Shown piece after piece: positions 49,271 through 62,837 of a DNA stretch of 64,000 nt. Under the pieces are notes generated by a model. That model was not told the origin of the DNA and made no database searches. It saw nothing but the letters and a program-made list of their open reading frames with translations. Origin of the DNA: Erodium maritimum (taxonomy: Eukaryota > Streptophyta > Magnoliopsida > Geraniales > Geraniaceae); the NCBI GenBank assembly GCA_963921825.1, contig OY997588.1, positions 136,369,203 to 136,433,202 of the forward strand. The letters run 5' to 3'. The position numbers and the translations under genes were made by a program. Position 1 is the first letter of the stretch. Each line of letters begins with the position of its first letter.

Positions 49271-52200
49271 TTGAGAATCAGTAACAGAAGTCATGTATTC
49301 AAGAGAGATTACGCATTAAAGGGAAAATATGATGAGTTCGAAAATGATCCTCTCTGATGAGGTTCTTAACCATTTCAGACAGTTTCTGGGTCCAATTCGA
49401 AGAATTTTGTCCTACATCAGCTGTCTCTATGTTGTAAATAGACATGGATTTTTAGTCTTTTTTTAGTATCAGTAGGAAGAGTGAGTTGAGGGTCTCTGGA
49501 GAGAGTTCTGTTTCTGAGAAGAAAATGTAGCAGTTTATTCTGGCTGGAAATTCGACTGGACTTTTGAGAGAAGTAGACAAATTTAGAAGAGAATATTTAC
49601 TGATGGATTTTGTGACAAGTCTTTTTGGATACAAATATCACTTGCTAGAGAGCTGGTTCTATATATTGTTATCATTTATACGTATAACCAGTTGCATGTA
49701 AAGTACAGCTTGAATGAGCTATTCTAATTTTGGCTGTTTGCATTACAAAAATCTCGTTATTTAGTTTCATGTTTATACATTGTATTGGAGTGAGCTTTTT
49801 CATGTTGTGTCTAATACATTTTACTAATTCGAAGATCTGAAGTGTTCTGATGACGGTGAATCCCTTGCAATTCAGAAGTTTCATTAGAATCATTACATCT
49901 CAGTTTTTTCTTTTGAAACAGGCGATGAGGAATTGTATTATTAGTATCAATCAAACAATACAAGTAGGGTTAGAAGCCCTGAGAACCAAAATAAAACCGA
50001 GTCTCCCGTAAGAATCTTGGCGGTCTTGGACTTGTCGGAGTAGTCTAGTTTTCATCTTAGACAAAGATAAGAATTCTTACGCTCTACCTTGAATTGTGTA
50101 TAAAATACCGAAAGCAAACAACCAAAGAAATATCCAAACAAAACAAACTAAAGCATAGCATAAACAACCGGAAATCATTGGTGTAGACACACTCCCTCGA
50201 GTCACGACTTGTAGAATTGGTCCCGGATCGTGAGGGGTAATCCATCACCTGTTTACCCTCGAGCCCCATATAGACTCACAGTTTCTGGCGGAGTTGTTTT
50301 GTAGCCCGTGCCTGATCAGAGTCGTCCTCATCTTTATCGAGGAGCTGCTACTGTGCATGTGGGGTCTTGGTGTCTCTTGGGCCCTTTTCAGATGGGATAC
50401 ACGGATATAGACATGACTAGTCCTGTTCCTTCCCTTGGTCTTCAATATCTTCAGCCGCTTGGGACCTAGTCCTCCCCGAACTCCCGAGGTTCTTTCTGCT
50501 TTCCGATCCGAACAAGATTTTCAATCATCTGTTGGGGGACTTCTAGAGAAGACGACAATGGTTGTGCGGGGCTCCCATTGACATAGCTGAGCTCTCCTCC
50601 CAGTGCCTCCCGATCGGCCTACTAACTCAGGTTAGTTAGGTCACGGGTCTTCGCGATCGCGCATGTCCTATCTGACGATCCTGGATGTGCCCCTTGAGAA
50701 AATGGAGGTGTTCCCTAGGAACCCTCTTAGCCAAGTCACCAGTCTTTGGTTCTCTCTCCCCTCTAGTAATTAAGAACGCAAGGAAGCACGGAGGAGGAGG
50801 AAGCTGTCTTCCCTATATCTTGCCTGCTCTCTCAAGCTCAAGGGTGAAAGAAGTTAAGTGGTCTTCCACTCGGGGCACCGAGCGAGGCTTCGGTGCCCAC
50901 ATTATGTTTGGAACAATCGGTACGTATTGACTCCCATTTGGACTCTAAGAAAATCATAAAACCTAATCTCCTCCCTTCCCACTCCCGAGATGCGAGCCTA
51001 GTAGGCCTGGGAGCGGTGGGCAAGGCGTCCACGACGGACACAGAAATCTAGGAGCCTCTCATATTGCAATTCCTCCGTGGTGGACTCTCGGTGTTCGGAA
51101 ACTATAACCAGATCCTTCGTCGAAGCAGTTTGTCCACATCCAAATTAATTCATAACCAGAGAAAATCATCCCACGGTCGCGTGGTGGGTATGGGAGCCTC
51201 AATCACCTCGGTGCCCAACGAGTTTTCCAATAGGGACCGGCATGGCCGACTCTAAAATTTTAAACTTTCTTTACTTATGTTTGATTGTGGTAATCTTGGA
51301 TTTTTTATACTTCATAAAATTTGGTAACTGGGTTCTCAGGAAAGATTTAGGAGTAGGCTCTACCGGAACTAAGTTCGGAGATTTGTAAGTTCGCATTTTA
51401 CCAAGTTTACCTGGGGAATGCTATCAATAATGGTAGAGATCCACTTGATATTATCTAAGGTGGTTCATGTGCTTTGTCACATGAACTTGATAGCGAGGAT
51501 TGATGATCATACGAGAACATCATAGCACATCACAACAAGTCTCTTAAACAAAACACAACACCACGAGCACATGCCATATTTATGTTCATATTGGACATAC
51601 ATATCGCACATGCCATTTTCTCTTGTCTCTACCTGAACTGGATGCTCACTCATATGCCTCTCTACTCCATTTCGATCCTCCTCAATAGCACTCTCAAAAC
51701 TTTTGGAGCCCACCTACTTTCACTCACGACAACCTAGAGTGTGAGCTGCACTTGTAAATGTGTACAAATGTAAGTAGAAAAAATAACTAAATTATGGTAG
51801 TGACAACTTTAGTCTAGGTAAACCCTTGTAACATATTTATCCAACTCTTCTCTGTGGGATTGACATATACTTTGCCGTAAAACTATACTAAACTTGTAAA
51901 TAGTCATGCATTTGTATATATATTGAGTTTTATTGTTAGCCTGACCATTTTTAGCAATGTATAAGTTGCTTGACGTCCGAGTCATTGTGATCAAGCTTGC
52001 GAATACAAAGGAAACTATATCAAGGGTTTGGCCGTGTGATTATTCTCTTGGTATGACCCTACATTACAAGTATCGTCAGAATGACTAGCTATCTTTGTTC
52101 AAGCCGTTGATGGGGGCAAGACAACGACTCACGATTGTACCGTCAAGATGGATCTGTTGCCGGGTTATCAAACCAATTGATCATTCACTGTGATTGATAT

Positions 52201-53600
52201 GCCATATGGTGAGAACTGCGATCCACCCGTCAGGGTCTTTAGTGTTACTTTTGAAGACAAAAGGTCTTTTTGCATCGTTCTTTAATGTCTGTTTACGATC
52301 CGAACATAATAAGTTATATTTCAATAATTTTTTATAATTGAGAACATAACTCGTCTAGATATGTGTTTATACAAAATGCCTTTATCTGTACTTATGTCTC
52401 CCTAGTTATCCCTATGTTTTATCAAAGTAATAAAAGAATCCACATGCTTTCATGTGAGTTACAACATGATAATATTTTTGTTGCAGCCAGTGGCATAAAC
52501 AGTAACTAATTGGAAACCATGGCTGCTGCGTGCTACAGGTCGAACTTTGGATGTCAAAAACATATTCTGTTTCCATTTTTTATATTTGTATTTCATAGTG
52601 ATAACCAACTTTCTCACCCCTATTTTATTCATATTTTATCCCCACCAAACCATCTTTATCTTCCCCTCCAACAACCCCACATTTCTTTATTCAATAAAAA
52701 ATAGAATAATGTTTCCTATGCTCTAACTTAGAACACAATTGTTGACGATGATTAGATGAACATTTGTTTATTTTCATTACCAATGGTCACGAGGTTCAAA
52801 ATCTATAAACCCAGAGTGTTTAATTATCTGTTTGAATAAATAATTTTGTTTTATCCGCATGGGAAAATGTTTCAATTTAATCCACAAAATTCAATTCCAT
52901 TTTTGTGTTTAAGTTTAGTCCCAAATATTACGTAACATTATTCTTTTCAATAGTGATTTTAGTCTTGGCATTTTCAAGGAATAGTCCAGACTCACGGTTC
53001 TATATAAAAGGTTTTAAATTCAAATCAATCGGGATAAATAACGGTTGATGCTATGCGTTTGGTCCTATGTAGAATCGTTTAACGAGTCTAGAGCTTATTA
53101 AACCTTTTATAGTAGGATTAGACCAAATCAGTTTAATTCCGGTCTAATAGAACGTTTTTTTGGATTAGACCTTGAATAAACCATGAACAGACATTGAATA
53201 GACCCAATAACAAAGTCTAATTTTTTTTTTATGTTCAATTAGACCGTGATTGGCCCCTGAATAGATGACGTATAGGGTTTTGCTTGTTTTTATTAAAATG
53301 TTAGCGGTTTCTATGTGGAATACAGATGATCGACTATAAATGTTCGACTTGAATGTAAATTACAAGTATGAAAAATCATTGAAAGCTTCGTTAAGTCCTC
53401 TTCAGCTTCCTTAATTTAGTCGTTATTTGGTGGTGAAAATCTGGCGCAATGTTGCACGTGTTGATGTAATGCTCTGGTGGAATGTTGTTAGCATTGTGCG
53501 ATAGAATGATAAACCTCCCCAACTTTGGTATTATAAAAAACAACTGAACAACATCTCAGACCAACCCTGAAATTCTCTTGGCCATGCAATGGAGAAAAAG
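49271..53600. other. Long stretch without a supported gene
   Basis: 49271-49650 should hold the NRPC2 3' UTR and terminator. 49910-50460 on the minus strand has features of a LINE 3' end (dense stops, a plus-strand T-rich run near 49905). 50460-51260 is GC-richer, with phrases such as CTCTCCCCTCTAGT, and could be organelle-derived or captured sequence; no known gene could be read from it. 51260-53600 is AT-rich; 52840-52960 looks like one arm of a MITE. No RNA gene was recognised. Confidence 0.4.
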
Positions 53601-53721
53601 CCGATGGGTAGCCAAATCCTCTAGGTTCATGTTGAAGGTACCCTTATCCTAGAGTAAGTGAAACTCCCGCATAAGGGACATTGAGCCAGTAGCTACATCG
53701 ATTGCTCATGCTCGATGGCCT

Positions 53722-54705
53722 TCAAGATATCGACCAATACGACGTGGTCTGGGTCAACGACCGTCTCCTTTCCTTCCCCCTCATAGCCTTCGCGATATTC
53801 CGACCAATAGGACAGCAACCGCGGACTGGTCCTGACCGAGGACCATTGGCATCTTCAGCAGCGACAACTAGCATGTCCGTCTGAGACATTGGGTTGCTCA
53901 GTTCGGGAGTTCTTGGTGTGCGTCGTTCCCTCTTCCCGATGAAGTCACCATTTGTCGTCGAGAACTCGTTCTCGAAACGATGTTGCCAGTATGGCTTCTC
54001 TCGCACGAGATGCCACCAATGCTTCCAAGCAAAGACGTGGTCGTATCTCTCCACGTAGTCCTGCTCCGATCTGATCCTCGGATCTACCATATTGGTTGAT
54101 GTGCTTGAATTTAGATCAGCAATCTTGGAACATCTTAACCTTTCTATTAGTTACGCTCCAATGTTGCTTGCATTTCTTCCCCGTCCGATCTTGTCCATGT
54201 GTTTGGCTCGTTGCTTGGACGACTGATCATCCCTAATCACCGAGTTTTCGGAGTTGTTTAGTCATGCTTTGACCACTGTCGTCTCCTCCGCTCGTGTCCA
54301 TTTCCGGTACTAACGGGAAGGTGTCAGCCTCTGTCTCAACTAGAGGATGTGGTGGTACGCGGACCCGGTACGTGGGTCGAGGACGTTGTAATGTACGGAC
54401 TGCTGTCCCAGTATAGCCCGTGCGCGACCCGTTATTGCCCGACCCCATTCCCGTTTCCCAAGTCATTGGGCCCTCGTACGTCATTCCACTGAGAAATGGC
54501 GAGGATGAACCGAAGGTGTTAGGGTTGCGATTCGGGACAAAGGTTGTCGGTAATGTTCGTTGCTCTGGCGGGGAAGGGATGTGTGCCTCTGGATCTTGGT
54601 CCCAATGCCTCTCCTCCTCATCGTCACATTAATGCTGCGAATCGGACACGAATTCCCACTCCCGGCTTCCTTTACGTTGGTACTCTTCATGACTGTCATC
54701 ATCAC
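53722..54705 (-). pseudogene. Relic of a PIF/Harbinger ORF1-like protein
   Basis: On the minus strand the lower frame (54090-53722) reads EQDYVERYDHVFAWKHWWHL then VREKPYW and, later, CPIGRNIAKAMRGKERR. The YxxxFxWxHxWxLvrxxPxW block followed by PIG..(A)AK.. is the usual C-terminal half of plant Harbinger ORF1 proteins. Upstream frames (54484-54233, 54705-54481) are Pro/Arg-rich and offset by stops and frameshifts. Decayed; the matching transposase is not nearby. Confidence 0.5.
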
Positions 54706-55499
54706 AACTTTTGAGTGGCGAAATGTCCCCTAACAAGTCGAATCCAGGAGGGTATCATAGGTTTTTCGATCAGGCTATTATTAGAGCACTGTGACGAACG
54801 TAGTGGGAAGAAACGGGAATGACGAGCAGCTCGAAGAAACGGGGACGACGAAGCAGCTCGAAGAAACGACGGAGTTGTCAACAAATAACCCAAAAACGCT
54901 GGAGAAACGAAGGTAGAAAAAAAGTTGACTGAATCGGGGGTTGTGGAAGAAAATGGTCGGAGAAACGCTGCTACTGTGCTGAAGTTGCAAAGGATTTGTG
55001 AAGAAGACGCTTCAAACGTTGGTTAATAAAGGCCGAAAATTAAATTTCGGGTTCAGAATCGATTAGACGGCCTTCCGAGTCTACGATTTTCTCGACGTCA
55101 ATTCGGAGGTTTCGAAGATTCGATAGAGAATGGACTCTACAACACAGATTCGACGCTAAAAAACTGCACACGCCGTACGATTAGTCGACGGTATTACACG
55201 CCGTTTCGACGCCAGTGTGGATAGCCTTATGATTGACCCAACTTTTTAGTGATATTGTTCTGTTTTAAGAGTCCTACAACAGTCAACGGTTAAGATGGAT
55301 CCCATCTGGATCTAACGGTCAGCTCAAGTAGCTGGCCCTTTAGTGTGGACGAGAAGATCAAAGAGTAGTTGTAGTACATGAATAAATCGACAAATCCGTC
55401 TCTTCCCTCACTCGCCAACCCCAATTCCAAATCATCACCCACACCACCTTTCTCTGTAACATTTCACCAAACACTTTCTGTGCATCCTCAGACTCAGCT
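54706..55499. other. Upstream region of the transketolase gene
   Basis: 54780-55230 is G/A-rich sequence with repeated GACGA(A/G)CAGCTCGAAGAAACG phrases (54818-54866), possibly a transposon end. 55240-55499 directly precedes the transketolase start and should include its promoter and leader; it turns CT-rich (CTCTTCCCTCACTCGCC) before the ATG. No convincing TATA box was seen. Confidence 0.4.
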
Positions 55500-58400
55500 A
55501 TGGCTTCTTCTTCCTCCCTCACCCTCTCCCAAGCCCTCCTCTCTCCTGGCGGCGTCTCTCCCCACGCCTCCACTGACCGCATCTCCCTCGCCAACCTCAC
55601 ACTCTCCGCTCTCCCCTCCAAATCCACCATCGCCCGCCTCTCCTCCTCCGCCGCCAGCCGTATTTCCCCGATCCGTGCGGCTTCCGTCGAGGCACTCGAC
55701 AGCACCACCGAGGCCTCTCTGGTTGATGAGTCCGTCAACACGATCCGCTTCCTGGCGGTTGATGCCGTGGAGAAGGCCAACTCCGGGCACCCGGGCCTGC
55801 CCATGGGTTGTGCTCCCATGGGTCATATTCTCTACGACGAGGTCATGAGGTACAACCCCAAGAACCCCTACTGGTTCAACCGCGATCGCTTCGTTTTGTC
55901 CGCCGGACACGGCTGTATGCTGCAGTACGCTCTGCTTCACCTCGCCGGCTACGACAGTGTCAAGGTGCGCGATTTCTCTTAGCTTTTTGCTTTCTGGGCT
56001 GATTTCCTTGTTGTTAATTTTGGGTTTTGTTCCTTCCGATGTATGGTTTCTTCGTGATTTCAGTATTTGGATCTGTCTGTTTTTGTTGATTGAGGTTAAG
56101 ATCGATTTAGGATTTTCTGTTTCAAAAGAACTGTTGCATTCTGATTTTTGGTTGTGGTAGGTATAATATAAACATGCTAGAATTGAAAACAAAATGCTCA
56201 GTTAACTGCTATATTTGCACTTATGCCATGATAGTCACCTGTTTGCTTGATCTGATGTAGCTCTTACTGTCTCTATCTGGGATGGATTATGATCACACTC
56301 GTATCTTTATCTGATTTCTGCTATGGATTAGTGCCAGTTTCCGATTCAATGTAGCTTAAGGCTCAGAACATACTTATTCTTCTCCTTGTCTCCCCTTGGA
56401 CATATGAGATCAAATTCATTCCTTGTTCTCTAGGCCTATGTTTGTACACATCTATATGTGCATGTACATAGGGGTGTGGTACTTAACAATTTTGATAATT
56501 ATTTACTTTATAAATGAAGTTACCAAGGAGTGATTCATAGTTGGTTTCTTTTTACTAATCTATGTCTGGACTGAATTACTAGGAAGAGGACTTGAAGAAT
56601 TTCCGTCAATGGGGAAGCAAAACACCTGGACACCCTGAGAACTTTGAGACACCTGGTGTTGAAGTTACTACTGGTTAGATTCCAGCCTTGGAAGTTTTCT
56701 TTTTTAGATATATCTTTTTCTTATGCCGCATTAAGCTGAGTTATATTAAAGCTGTGTAACTTATCTCTGCATTTTATTTATGTTGTGCAGGTCCCCTTGG
56801 ACAGGGTGTTGCTAATGCTGTTGGCTTAGCCCTTGCTGAGAAGCACTTGGCTGGTCGTTACAACAAGCCAGATGCAGAGATCGTCGACCACTACACGTAA
56901 GTAATTAGCCACCTTTATCTTATTATTCATTTAGGTAGATATATATTTTAGATAATGAATTCTGTCTTGTTTGTCCTACTGATTGTAGTGTATGTTTTCT
57001 GCAGATATTGTATAGTTGGAGATGGTTGCCAAATGGAGGGGATTGCAAATGAAGCCTGTTCACTTGCTGGACACTGGGGACTTGGAAAGTTGATTGCTTT
57101 CTACGATGACAATCACATTTCAATTGATGGTGACACAGAAATTGCGTTTACTGAGAATGTGGAGAAACGATTCGAAGGTCTTGGGTGGCATGTCATCTGG
57201 GTGAAGAATGGAAACAATGGATATGATGAGATTAGGGCTGCCATCAAGGAGGCAAAAGCTGTCAAAGACAAGCCTACTTTGATCAAGGTTAGATATCTAC
57301 ACTTGCTGTCATTATGGTGGAAGTATTTGGTTTACGTACTTATTTATGTTGAACTCCCGCATATATAACACTTGCTGTCATCTGTGCCAACTTCATACTT
57401 GTTTAATTATTCCAAGCTATCTGTCATCAATGTTTTAGCGTGAAGAGGCACTGTATATTTATTAATAGTGGTTTCAACATCTTTGGACACATGAAAGTAC
57501 TCATGGTTTTTTTCTTGCTTGGATTCTCATAGACAACTGTCACAATGGGCATACAAGTAGATGCTATAAATTTATGCTTATTTTAGTTAACCAATCTTAT
57601 TCTAGTTTTTTTCCTTCTTCTGGAGCTAAGTTGCGTTTTCTTCATACTTATTGTGTACAGGTGACCACAACCATTGGTTATGGCTCTCCAAACAAGGCCA
57701 ACTCATACAGCGTCCACGGGAGTGCACTGGGTGCCAAGGAAGTAGATGCCACCAGGCAGAACCTTCAATGGGCACATGAGCCTTTCCATGTTCCAGAGAA
57801 TGTAAAGAAGTAAGGGAATTGAGCTGAAGTTTTTTTACTTCTTTTGTGTTAGAATGGATTTGATATTGATTCATTTGTTTGACATTTAATCAGGCACTGG
57901 AGTCGCCACACCTCAGAGGGTCATGCCCTTGAAGCTGAATGGAATGCCAAATTTGCCGAATATGAGAAGAAGTACAAGGAGGAAGCTGCAGAATTGAAGT
58001 CCATTATTAAGGGTGAACTACCTGCTGGTTGGGAGAAAGCACTTCCCGTGAGTACCTTTTTTTATATCCAGTTGGCATTGATTCTATTTTAGATGGCCCA
58101 ATTAGCCATTGATTTAGATGCATTATTCTGAATTTTGAACCTTTAATGGGAACATTCTGAAGCTTTGTAGCCCAGATACTAGTTTACTCCAGAGATTGAC
58201 ACTCTGCTGAAAATTTTCAGGTTTACACCCCAGAAAGCCCAGCAGATGCAACCAGAAACCTATCCCAGCAATGCCTGAACGCTCTTGCAACAGCTCTTCC
58301 CGGTCTTCTTGGAGGAAGTGCTGACCTTGCCTCTTCCAATATGACCTTGATGAAAATGTTCGGGAACTTCCAAAAGGACACCCCAGCAGAGCGCAATGTG

Positions 58401-59180
58401 AGATTTGGTGTTAGAGAGCATGGAATGGGGGCCATCTGCAACGGTATTGCCCTTCACAGCCCTGGGCTGATCCCCTACTGTGCAACTTTCTTTGTTTTCA
58501 CCGACTACATGAGAGCTGCCATGAGGATATCAGCCTTATCAGAAGCTGGAGTCATCTATGTCATGACCCACGACTCCATTGGGCTTGGAGAAGACGGGCC
58601 AACTCATCAGCCAATCGAACACTTGGCAAGTTTCCGTGCAATGCCCAATATTTTGATGCTCCGTCCAGCTGATGGGAAGGAGACAGCTGGCGCATACAAG
58701 GTTGCAATCCAAAACAGGAAGAGACCATCTGTCCTCGCACTCTCTCGCCAAAAGCTAAAACAGCTACCTGGAACTTCCATTGAAGGAGTTGAAAAGGGTG
58801 GCTACACCATTTCAGACAATTCCACCGGTAACAAGCCAGATGTTATACTAATTGGAACCGGATCTGAATTAGAAATTGCTGAAGCTGCGGGAGAAGAACT
58901 CAGAAAGGAAGGAAAGGCTGTTAGAGTCGTCTCCTTCATTTCTTGGGAGCTCTTTGATGAGCAGTCAGATGCATACAAGGAAAGTGTGTTGCCAAAGGAC
59001 GTAACAGCCAGGGTTAGCATAGAGGCAGGATCGACATTTGGGTGGGAAAAGATTGTTGGAAGCAACGGGAAAGCAATTGGCATTAACGGGTTTGGGGCAA
59101 GTGCTCCAGCAGGAAAAATATACATGGAATTTGGAATTACTGCCGAGGCTGTTATTGCTGCAGCAAAACAACTCTGCTAG
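55500..59180 (+). CDS. TKT: Transketolase, chloroplastic
   Basis: Thiamine-diphosphate enzyme that moves two-carbon ketol units between sugar phosphates in the Calvin cycle and the plastid pentose phosphate pathway. Seven exons, 55500-55964, 56583-56673, 56791-56896, 57005-57287, 57661-57809, 57894-58047 and 58221-59180, join in one frame of 735 aa, close to the usual 740. Residues 1 to about 65 are a Ser-rich transit peptide. [10 protein letters not shown] has the conserved His97. GDGCQMEG (226-233) to YDDN (254-257) is the diphosphate/Mg site. [10 protein letters not shown] holds the catalytic Glu482. The C-terminal third (exon 7) carries the transketolase C domain, ending KQLC. The first ATG of the frame is followed directly by the transit peptide, which supports this start. 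All introns are GT...AG. No lesion seen. Confidence 0.97.
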
Positions 59181-59264
59181 TGATATGGTATTTTGCCTAC
59201 ACGGATAGGAGATTACAGGCCAAATCTTTAAGAGATGAGTTTGCTCAACAGCCTCTTTTGTTTT

Positions 59265-59270
59265 AATAAA
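59265..59270 (+). terminator. Possible poly(A) signal of transketolase
   Basis: AATAAA 85 nt after the stop codon, within TTTTAATAAAACAAG. A TTTGTAATGT-type element at about 59390 is an alternative. Position and motif only. Confidence 0.45.
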
Positions 59271-59502
59271 ACAAGTCTGCCATATGCTATGGATGCATCA
59301 TCAAAAGAGAGTGTAGGGACGCAGAAAGTGGGTTAGGGAAGCAAGTGTTCATTGAATTTGTAACAGCTCTTGGACTCGTTGTCTTAACCTTTGTAATGTC
59401 TGCTTAATTTTACTCAAATTTTTCATTGCATTTTCTTTCTTATAGCTTCTACGGGCTAATTGCGGATTTTTCAAAGAGAAAAACGAAAAAACAGGGTTTA
59501 AC

Positions 59503-59961
59503 TAAGGTTGTAAAAAACGTAAGGCGCTAGTCGGACGGGAAGGAGTCTTAAGCGCTAGGCGGGGATTAATCGGATTATTATCTTATAATTTTTGAATAGG
59601 TATAAAATCAAATTTTATATTATACAATATAAAAAAATATTAATAATATCAAACATTAAATATATTAAAAAACATAAACATTCTACTACAATAAATGTAT
59701 CACTAGCATAATTTTATAATCTCATTTAGTTTGTAGAAGATTAGAAACTGTGTTCTTTTAATTACAAATCCGACCTCATACTTGACCGACCCGTCCAATT
59801 AATCGGTTATGCAGTGATTAATCAAACAAATCGGAGATTAATCGGTCATATTCGGCCCAAACGGTCTGAAGCATCCTAGGAGAATAAATCTGATCGGTAG
59901 AGCCTATTTCAGTGCCTAAGTGGGGCCTAAGCGCCTCCAGATGAGGATTTTTACAACCTTG
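59503..59961. mobile_element. hAT-type MITE (459 bp) with 8-bp TSD GGTTTAAC
   Basis: GGTTTAAC occurs at 59495-59502 and 59962-59969. The terminal repeats are TAAGGTTGTAAAAA on the left and, inverted, CAAGGTTGTAAAAATCC on the right, the familiar tip of a plant hAT MITE family. Subterminal AAGGCGCTAG..GGCGG and CCTAAGCGCC blocks are inverted too. Repeated (G/A)ATTAATCGG words occur in the interior. No coding region. Confidence 0.85.
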
Positions 59962-59969
59962 GGTTTAAC

Positions 59970-60534
59970 ACATTATAAAAATGAAATGGTGAACATAAAA
60001 TATATTAATTTTAATAACATATACAACTTACATTAGTTCGAAAAACTTAAATAATATTATAATAACTATATCACATAGATTATTCTTAGAGCCGCGAAGA
60101 TTGTTTTAAGGTTGAAAAACCTCTCCCATCTTTTTTCCATTTTTCGTCGTCACAACTGTGCTCTTCTACTCTCACCGACAAGAACCATGGCCACCCCCTC
60201 TCTCGTTGTGCCGAACGCCACCACACCGGTCACAACACAACCCCCCTCCCCCCTTCCTTTTTACCGGACTTGAACTTCCCTCCGCCCCCCTCTCCCTGGA
60301 TTCGATGATATCCAATGCTCCCTCGCCACCCACGACGCCTCGTGACCACCCCCAATCGAACGAGACTTTATAGGGGTACATTCATGAAGTTTCTCAGCCT
60401 CGTCTTCCCGTGGAACCTCAAGCATCGGCATGTCCGATCCTCCGATTGCCACATGCAGAGTCTAGAAGGGATACATTGCGACCCCGAGGGGCGACCGGGG
60501 TTTCCTCCGTCACACCTCAGAGCCTTGGCTACGG
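59970..60534. other. No gene recognised; C-rich block
   Basis: 59970-60110 is AT-rich. 60130-60530 is C-rich, with several short frames on both strands that show no recognisable family. It abuts the truncated LTR at 60535 and may be part of an older insertion. Confidence 0.35.
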
Positions 60535-61203
60535 TTCCGGGAAGACATCTAGGCCGATGTTGTGTGATCCGGTATGATGTATCGTGATTGTGCCCCGATG
60601 CGGTTCCGGGAAGATACCTAGGCCGATGTTGTGTGCTCCGGTACGATATGATAGAGTCGGGCTGTGGACAGCCGACGGAGTTCGGGGAATGCTATACGGG
60701 ACGTGTGATTGTTTCATTGTAGGTTGTTACTTGGTAATTGGTTGTGGGAGATGAGTAAGTGTAGGTATAGTCATGTGAGTGTGGTTGTGATTTTTGTGAA
60801 TTCTGTGCTTACCGTTAGTTGTTATGCCTTACTAGTGTTCCCTAATTGGACGGTTACTCGTGGTGGTGAGCGGATACTCATCACCTTAACTACTTTTTCC
60901 TACTGAGAGAAAGCTCACTCCTTTACTGTATTGTTGGACAGGTTTCGAGCGGGATTTGGTCTAGCGGGATTCTCGGAGCTGGGAGCTAGCGAGGGTCTTA
61001 GGCTAGTATGGTCTAGAGACGTACTGTTTTATTGTCACTAAACTTATTTATCATTTGGTTTTTCCGAGCTGTTGACTCGTGATGTTACTTGGATCTTTTA
61101 AACTATTATTGGAGACTCTTTTTTGTTTTAAAGTTGCTTTTATTGTTTATTGTTTCTCAGTTCACGTCTCGGGTCCGGTCAAAACCGGATTTGGGGCGTG
61201 ACA
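60535..61203 (+). mobile_element. Truncated LTR (3' part), same family as 21101-24016
   Basis: The block starts GTTCCGGGAAGACATCTAGG, matching LTR sequence near 23228, and runs to the identical terminus TCAAAACCGGATTTGGGGCG plus TGACA at 61203. Both copies share the ATTGGACGGTTAC..CGTGGTGGTGAG segment (23671 and 60845). About 2.2 kb of the 5' side is missing, and no target duplication can be read. It adjoins the Harbinger ORF1 relic. Confidence 0.8.
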
Positions 61204-61204
61204 C

Positions 61205-62560
61205 CCATGGTGCCTTCCTCGGCAGCGAACTTGTTATTTCCCTCAAGCTCGGTAACCCAATGATCGAGGTCGAAATTTCTTGGGTGGTCCCTCGGTCTTT
61301 CTTTCACCGGTGTAGCCGCCCACATCTCATTCGCATGTCTCATGTGGTCCTCATGGTTCCAGCCACTGTGGACCTCGACCTTTGAGATCTTCAGATAACC
61401 GAGGAACCTCCTTGTCTGCGACTAGCATCTGGCCCAATGTTTCTTGATAGCATTCCAGTTGTAGTGGCGGTGTCCTCCGATCGCGTTGAATTTCCTCTCA
61501 ATATTGAACCAGAATGTGTTTCCGGATTGAGAGTTTCCCTTAATCGCGTCTTTTGTAGTCGTGACCCAGCACTCTATGAGGTGTTTGTCTGCCTCGATGG
61601 TCCATATGCCTCCGATCCTGTGGTTCTTCTCGGGGTCGTCGTTGGGAAGGTCCGACAGAGGATGACTGCGACGACCTATGGGTGACGCCTACGTCGGGTA
61701 GTTGGTGCTCGGGGTAGTTGTAGAATTGTGGTGAAAGCTGGAATTGTGGTGGCGGCATTTGGTAACCTTGTGGCGGCATTTGGTACCCATGTGGCGACAT
61801 CTGGTACCCTTGTGCGTTTAATTGTTGTGAACGAAATTGACCTTGGAAATATGAAATTATAAAACTTTTATTACAAAAGTATTCTAAAAAATGATATGAA
61901 CACAAATAATTTTTTTAATGAATTAAACAACAACAATCACTTACGAAAATGAATTAAAAAAAAATACATGAAACACTTGATGGTAGTTAGAAATTACCTC
62001 AGCTCGAACCCGGTTGCATGTATGGCGTGAAAGCGGAGTTCTCATGAGGGCCCGTTAGAATTTCGTGGAAATCTCGTGCTAGTTCGTCGGGGGTGAATCC
62101 TACTTCGTCACCACCTGATTGTGCACAAGACCCTTCGTCGCCCGACATTTTTCACGAGAATATTGGATATGAGATAGTAGAATGTGGGAATGGGAGAGTG
62201 AAATTGGAGATTGAGTGAGTAATGAGTGAAAAAAATGAGGTTGGGGTATTTATAGGGTTTAAATTGTAGTAGATTTAATTAAAAAAAAAGTTACCGTTTC
62301 CGACCGTTTGAAAACGGTCGGATTTTTTTTTACGCGGGAACACGTGGCGCCACGGGATTGGACGGGAGACGGAAGCGGGACGCGGGGCGAGGGACGCGGC
62401 TCGGCCTGCGGTTGTGGGACGAGGGACGCGGGCTACGGCTCGGCCCGCATTTTTTAGGGATATAGGCCGCGTAAAAGCCGTCCCACAGTGGGACGACCCG
62501 CGTCCCGCGACCCGCAAAGACGCAAGCCGAGCCTCAGGACCGGCCCATTGTTCTTGCTCT
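61205..62560 (-). mobile_element. Harbinger element relic with ORF1 pseudogene
   Basis: On the minus strand an ATG at 62149 opens MSGDEGSCAQSGGDEVGFTP, stopped at a TGA near 61999. After a possible intron, 61850-61690 encodes a Gln/Pro-rich part with YQMPP repeats. A shifted frame (61612-61435) then gives WTIEADKHLIECWVTT...FWFNIERKF...NWNAIKKHWARC and a stop, the trihelix/SANT fold of Harbinger ORF1, continuing past the stop to 61205. The outer end at 62546-62560 reads, inverted, AGAGCAAGAACAATG, a PIF-type tip. The other end was lost, probably at the LTR junction. Confidence 0.65.
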
Positions 62561-62633
62561 AACTAGGCTTCTTCAAAAACGAGGATTTACTTATTTATTT
62601 ACTAGCATTTATATTATATTTACTTATTTACTG

Positions 62634-62784
<151 letters not shown>

Positions 62785-62837
62785 TAAAAATATTAGATTG
62801 ACAACGGGACTCTATGAGGGTGTAAAAGTGGGATAGC

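Noticed and set aside
50460..51260. Possible mitochondrial DNA insertion (NUMT)
   Set aside because: The wording and GC content are reminiscent of plant mitochondrial spacers, but no mitochondrial gene could be read, so it is not called. A search against mitochondrial genomes would decide.
57626..59171. Antisense frames across transketolase exons
   Set aside because: Shadows of the real gene; the sense frame has full conserved motifs.
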